A DNA stretch of 10,023 nucleotides from contig CACXCY010000036.1 of the NCBI GenBank assembly GCA_902766265.1, forward strand, positions 1-10,023, written 5' to 3'. A model generated the notes under the pieces. That model did not search any database and was not told where the DNA came from. It saw only the letters and a list, made by a program, of their open reading frames with translations. Positions 7,094 to 10,023 of this stretch are shown here, in pieces. The translations under genes and the position numbers were made by a program. Origin of the DNA: an uncultured Bacteroidota bacterium. GTDB taxonomy: Bacteria; Bacteroidota; Bacteroidia; Bacteroidales; P3. The stretch's first letter is position 1. Every line of letters starts with the position of its first letter.

Positions 7094-7131
7094 TATTGAC
7101 TGTAGTTAACGACCGTATTGTTTAAAGAACC

Positions 7132-8085
7132 ATGAACGACAAGGAACGAGACCGATGTAGCGACGGCGCGGGACCGGCAGCCCCCGACGATGGAGGCCCG
7201 CTTATACGCCAGTCGCATTTGGCAATATATATATTCCTTATATTTTCTGTCGCCCTGATGGGGCGTGCTGTGGCCCAGCAAGGGTCGGGGCTGTCGCTTG
7301 CCATCGACGCGGGGATGCTCCGCGCCAGCGATGTGCACGCCAATTTCTACAACGGCAGCGAGGGTAACGCCAACACCATCAACCGTGTGCTGCACAGCCA
7401 GGCCTATGGCGAGGAGATTTGGCGCAACCTGAAGAATGCGGGACAGATTACCGATGCCATCGGCGACTACAGGGCGCTGACGGTGGTGGAGTATGGCGAC
7501 ATGCACTACAAGCTGGCTTTCAATCTGGACATCGGGGTGCGCTATGAATACAACGGGGACTGGGCGTGGCTGCTGCGGGTGGACTATGCCCGTCTGAATG
7601 CCGTGGGCGGCTTCAATATCAGCAGGGACAACAGCACGGGCATCGTCTCGGGCACGCGCTATGTGACTTGCGACATCGCGGGTCAGGAGAGCCGCATCGC
7701 TTTCGACCTGGGGCTGTCCAAACGTTTCTACCTCCGCAACGGCTCTTACCTGGGCATGGACTGCGGCGGAAGGTTCAACAACACCAAAGTGCTGGGCAAC
7801 GACATTCGCATCGCGGGGGCGACCTACAGCATCCTCGATGTGTGGGGCGGCGAGTCGCCGTCGGCCTATTCGGTGCCCTACGAGTACATGAACCAGGGCG
7901 GGCTGGGCTACGGTGCCTTTGCCACGCTGGCCTACGGTTTCGCCATCCCCGGGACGGCATCGGCGGCGATATGCTACACGCTGGCCTGCGAGAAGATAAA
8001 TCTGCAGGGTTATGCCTCGTTTGCCATCCAGCATTTCTTCGGCCTGCGTTTCGACCTGACCGGCATGATATTCTTTAACGACTGA
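7132..8085 (+). CDS. Exported, probable outer-membrane beta-barrel protein of unknown function
   Basis: I do not recognise a named family. The 317-aa product has a hydrophobic segment (about 30-44) and a likely signal peptidase site after Ala-Val-Ala48. The mature part is rich in Gly, Tyr and alternating aromatic or hydrophobic residues, such as LAFNLDIGVRYEY, FDLGLSKRFYL, GAFATLAYGFAI and HFFGLRFDLTGMIFF. This suggests 8-12 amphipathic strands of a small outer-membrane barrel, with a near-terminal Phe pair. The n-region is odd: about 28 hydrophilic residues rich in Asp, Gly and Pro precede the hydrophobic core. A TTG at 7219 (codon 30) would remove most of this, but ATG 7132 is the obvious start. 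It begins 38 bp after the sigma factor gene with no terminator seen between, so read-through is possible. The acetyltransferase gene starts 20 bp downstream. Confidence 0.7.
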   Translation: MNDKERDRCSDGAGPAAPDDGGPLIRQSHLAIYIFLIFSVALMGRAVAQQGSGLSLAIDAGMLRASDVHANFYNGSEGNANTINRVLHSQAYGEEIWRNLKNAGQITDAIGDYRALTVVEYGDMHYKLAFNLDIGVRYEYNGDWAWLLRVDYARLNAVGGFNISRDNSTGIVSGTRYVTCDIAGQESRIAFDLGLSKRFYLRNGSYLGMDCGGRFNNTKVLGNDIRIAGATYSILDVWGGESPSAYSVPYEYMNQGGLGYGAFATLAYGFAIPGTASAAICYTLACEKINLQGYASFAIQHFFGLRFDLTGMIFFND

Positions 8086-8105
8086 TTTGAAAACATAAAA
8101 AAGCC

Positions 8106-8636
8106 ATGATACAATTTACCGAACTGTCTGATTCTGGATTCAACCACTTTGCCAAGGAGCTGTTTGAATCGTCGTTTCCCGACAACGAGCGGCCTCCCTT
8201 CGCCACGGTGAAGGAGCGGACGCAGCCGAACTTCCACTTCCTTGTCGCCACCATCGACAACGACGAGCCCATCGGCATCCTGACCTACTGGGACTTCGAG
8301 GAGTTTGCCTACATCGAGCACTTTGCCATCGACACGGAATACCGCAACAAGGGGATGGGCAAGGCCTGCATTCTCAACTTCATGCTGCAGCATCCCGACC
8401 AGGTGGTGCTGGAAATCGAACGTCCCGTCACCGAGCAGGCCGAGCACCGGATGGAGTTCTACACCGATCTGGGATTCACACAGAACCCGCAGGACTACGT
8501 GCAGCCCTCCTACTACAAGAACGAGCTGGCCGTGCCGATGATTATCATGTCGAAATACGAGCTCGACGACGGCGAGTTTGACGAGGTGCGCGCCCAAATC
8601 TACAAGGAGGTCTACCACTACACGGGCAAGATATAG
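8106..8636 (+). CDS. GNAT family N-acetyltransferase
   Basis: A 176-aa acetyl-CoA-dependent acetyltransferase. Strands about 43-50 and 56-62 lead to FAYIEHFAID (67-76) and the acetyl-CoA pyrophosphate loop R80NKGMGKA (80-87), which is motif A of the GNAT fold. Helix 87-95 follows, and VVLEIERP (about 100-107) fits the strand of motif B. EFYTDLGF (about 117-124) is the usual motif-B end found in many GNATs. The substrate is unknown; it could be a small amine, an amino acid or a protein N terminus. No signal peptide or membrane helix is seen, so it is cytoplasmic. It lies 20 bp behind the barrel protein gene with an A-rich ribosome-binding region and is probably on the same transcript. Its TAG stop is 12 bp before the 22-bp repeat array. 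Confidence 0.9.
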   Translation: MIQFTELSDSGFNHFAKELFESSFPDNERPPFATVKERTQPNFHFLVATIDNDEPIGILTYWDFEEFAYIEHFAIDTEYRNKGMGKACILNFMLQHPDQVVLEIERPVTEQAEHRMEFYTDLGFTQNPQDYVQPSYYKNELAVPMIIMSKYELDDGEFDEVRAQIYKEVYHYTGKI

Positions 8637-8648
8637 CACCTTCCCCCG

Positions 8649-8780
8649 AAAAAGAGTATATCTTTTCCTACAAAAGAGTATATCTTTTCACCCAAAAGAG
8701 TATATCTTTTCCCACAAAAGAGTATATCTTTTCCCACAAAAGAGTATATCTTTTTCCACAAAAGAGTATATCTTTTCCGG
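8649..8780. repeat. Six-unit 22-bp tandem repeat with an invariant 17-bp dyad core
   Basis: Six head-to-tail units start at 8649, 8671, 8693, 8715, 8737 and 8759. Every unit contains AAAAGAGTATATCTTTT without a single change. The five bases joining one core to the next vary (CCTAC, CACCC, CCCAC, CCCAC, TCCAC, CCGGC). Each core is a dyad, AAAAGA-GTATA-TCTTTT, and the period is close to two helical turns, so all cores face the same side of the DNA. A broken seventh start (CAAAAG) follows at 8781. The array fills most of the space between the acetyltransferase gene and the terminator. It has no spacers, so it is not CRISPR. Function unknown; candidates are a protein-binding array, a nucleoid site or a slippage-expanded repeat. 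Confidence 0.95.
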
Positions 8781-8822
8781 CAAAAGGCCAAAATCTCCGA
8801 CGACACCGCCACGCAGGGCACG

Positions 8823-8860
8823 AAAAAAAGCGCGCTTCCAATGAATTGGGAGCGCGTTTT
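8823..8860. terminator. Bidirectional intrinsic terminator between the GNAT and S41 genes
   Basis: Positions 8827-8841 pair with 8846-8860 in a 15-bp stem with two G-U pairs and a TGAA loop. The inner GC-rich part is CGCGC/GCGCG. Seven A residues (8823-8829) give a U-tract on the minus strand, so it is a strong terminator for the S41 gene. TTTT (8857-8860) gives a shorter one for the plus-strand genes. Its place between two convergent genes fits. Confidence 0.85.
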
Positions 8861-8896
8861 CAATAACCGGCCATCCGCCACATGCCCGCACAGTTA

Positions 8897-9850
8897 TTAA
8901 TCAGCGCTGAGAATCCATGCTTTGGCCGCTGCCACAGGGTTGTCGGAAAGCACATCCGGCGCTATCGGGTCCTCGCAGAACTCCTCACCCGTGCGAGCCC
9001 TGACGGTGCCCGTGGTGAGCTGCATCACACAGCCGTCATAGAGCCGGAACAAATCGTTGCAGCTGCAATAGCCCGCCGACGGCTCCCCGAAAGTCCTCGC
9101 CATCCCAAGGCCACGGAAAGCCAGCAGCGTCATCTCGCCCGAACTGCCCGTCTGCCCGTTCTGCAGGACAGCCATCCGCACACCCTCCACCTTGAAGTCC
9201 TCCACCGTCATCGGCGTGCCTCCACCCGCGACGTGGCCCCCATCGAGCATCACCGGACGCTGCCGTCCACTGATATTGAACGCCATCAGCTGCCCGTCGG
9301 GCAACAGCGGCGACAAAGCGGCAAGCATGGGACCCATGTCGCCACCCACATTGTCGCGCAAGTCAACCACGATGCCCGCGTATTGCCGCTCCTTGAGTGC
9401 CGCAAGCACCTTGTCAGCGTACTCCTGAGCCATTGACGAAGAAGAGCTGTACGGCGGAATCGTGACCATGAGAATGCCATCACCGTCCACCTCCACCGTA
9501 GGCAGCAGCTGCTCCTGGGCAGCCGACTGCAACGACTCCGGTGTCAGCAACGCCGAGTGCTTCCCGCCAGCCACAGCCAACGCCCGTCGCAGCACATCGT
9601 GTGTCTCCTCATACGACCTGCAGCTCTCCACCTCGGCCAACGCAACGCTCCGTGCCCTGTTCCATTCCTCTCCGCTCGCATAGATGCCGTTCTCCATCTT
9701 GTCCAGTGCCAGCTCCGCATAACGCTGCGGCGACGGCGGAAAGAAATAGATACCGAAACGCGGAGCCACCCGCGACAACAACAGCCAACCGGCCAACGCC
9801 GCCACAAGAACAGCGACGACAATGATTGCAGTTACCTTTACCTTATTCAT
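8897..9850 (-). CDS. Membrane-anchored S41 family peptidase
   Basis: A 317-aa serine peptidase of the S41 (C-terminal processing/tricorn-like) group. An N-terminal membrane helix (about 6-25) anchors it with the catalytic part outside the cytoplasm. GGKHS (95-99) is the conserved histidine segment. GIVVDLRDNVGGDMGPMLA (159-177) is the hallmark strand and turn of S41. NGQTGSSGEM (231-240) holds the likely nucleophile Ser236, and RTFGEPSAGYCSCND follows. The Lys of the CtpA-type Ser-Lys dyad is not in its usual place, so this is the GEP[TS]AG subgroup rather than a classical Ctp/Prc protease. No PDZ domain is seen. Substrate unknown. The ATG at 9850 gives MNKVKVTAI directly before the helix. 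No TAnnTTTG box is seen in the 88 bp up to the tRNA gene, so it may depend on read-through past the tRNA terminator or on another promoter type. Confidence 0.88.
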   Translation of the reverse strand: MNKVKVTAIIVVAVLVAALAGWLLLSRVAPRFGIYFFPPSPQRYAELALDKMENGIYASGEEWNRARSVALAEVESCRSYEETHDVLRRALAVAGGKHSALLTPESLQSAAQEQLLPTVEVDGDGILMVTIPPYSSSSSMAQEYADKVLAALKERQYAGIVVDLRDNVGGDMGPMLAALSPLLPDGQLMAFNISGRQRPVMLDGGHVAGGGTPMTVEDFKVEGVRMAVLQNGQTGSSGEMTLLAFRGLGMARTFGEPSAGYCSCNDLFRLYDGCVMQLTTGTVRARTGEEFCEDPIAPDVLSDNPVAAAKAWILSAD

Positions 9851-9906
9851 ACATTTGACAGATTTCGTAATGCCCCCCTTACCTTATCACCTGAGTATTA
9901 CCAACT

Positions 9907-9937
9907 AAAAAAGGATTGACATCTTAGCCAATCCTTT
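9907..9937 (-). terminator. Intrinsic terminator of tRNA-Arg
   Basis: On the minus strand, AAAGGATTG (9937-9929) pairs perfectly with CAATCCTTT (9918-9910) around a 10-nt loop, and the T-run continues to 9907. It begins immediately after the tRNA 3' end. Confidence 0.85.
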
Positions 9938-9938
9938 G

Positions 9939-10012
9939 TGACTCCTGCAGGATTCAAACCTGCAACCTTCTGATCCGTAGTCAGATGCTCTATTCAGTTG
10001 AGCTAAGGAGCC
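9939..10012 (-). tRNA. tRNA-Arg(ACG)
   Basis: A complete 74-nt cloverleaf on the minus strand. The acceptor stem GGCTCCT/AGGAGTC has one G-U pair, the D arm is GCTC/GAGC, and the anticodon stem is TCTGA/TCAGA. The anticodon loop CTACGGA gives anticodon ACG. The T arm is GCAGG/CCTGC with loop TTTGAAT, and the discriminator base is A. CCA is not encoded (CAA follows) and must be added after transcription. A34 is expected to be deaminated to inosine by TadA, allowing CGU, CGC and CGA to be read. A terminator follows at once, so it is the last or only gene of its transcript. Confidence 0.96.
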
Positions 10013-10023
10013 AATCGCTGAAA

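Noticed and set aside
6979..8034. A 351-codon minus-strand frame across the sigma factor and barrel genes
   Set aside because: It overlaps two better-supported genes and shows no domain or export signal.
8649..8780. CRISPR array
   Set aside because: Units abut directly with 5-bp linkers and no unique spacers; no cas genes are present.
8578..8891. Short open frames running through the 22-bp array on both strands
   Set aside because: The repeat is stop-free in every frame, so these openings are automatic; they lack credible starts and recognisable domains.

Overview
The window looks like chromosomal housekeeping DNA from a member of the Bacteroidota, most likely Bacteroidales with a fairly GC-rich coding complement. 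Three things point there. Several start regions have promoters of the TAnnTTTG (-7) type with AT-rich leaders and little or no Shine-Dalgarno sequence. AlaRS has the glycine-rich C-terminal signature ending in GGQP, and the tRNA-guanine transglycosylase is a type without the zinc cysteines. The gene set (secreted patatin-like phospholipase, GroES-like protein, GT2 glycosyltransferase overlapping an ECF sigma factor, outer-membrane barrel) is also familiar from that phylum. I could not run a search, so the assignment is an inference.

Layout. 1-871 (-): 5' part of a secreted patatin-like phospholipase that runs off the left edge. 872-996: divergent intergenic region with a good promoter and a small leader hairpin for the rightward genes. 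997-1350 (+): solitary GroES-like protein. 1425-4019 (+): alaS. 4042-5169 (-): tgt, convergent with alaS across a 22-bp gap containing a C9 run. 5170-5333: divergent control region with a structured ~100-nt tgt leader and two back-to-back promoters. 5334-6491 (+): membrane GT2 glycosyltransferase, overlapping by 10 bp a 203-aa ECF sigma factor (6482-7093). 7132-8085 (+): exported, probably outer-membrane barrel protein. 8106-8636 (+): GNAT acetyltransferase, probably co-transcribed with it. 8637-8896: no convincing gene; it holds a six-unit 22-bp tandem repeat and a strong bidirectional terminator. 8897-9850 (-): membrane-anchored S41-family peptidase. 9939-10012 (-): tRNA-Arg(ACG) with its own terminator.

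Functional themes. alaS, tgt and tRNA-Arg(ACG) belong to translation. The glycosyltransferase and sigma factor overlap and are probably translationally coupled; no anti-sigma gene is visible next to them. The patatin, barrel protein and S41 peptidase are envelope or secreted proteins.

The most unusual items are the 22-bp array (8649-8780), whose 17-bp dyad core is identical in all six units while the linker varies, and the tgt/glycosyltransferase control region, where two promoters overlap and the tgt leader can fold. I found no clear evidence for a wholly new multi-gene system: no CRISPR, no transposase and no recognisable defence module.
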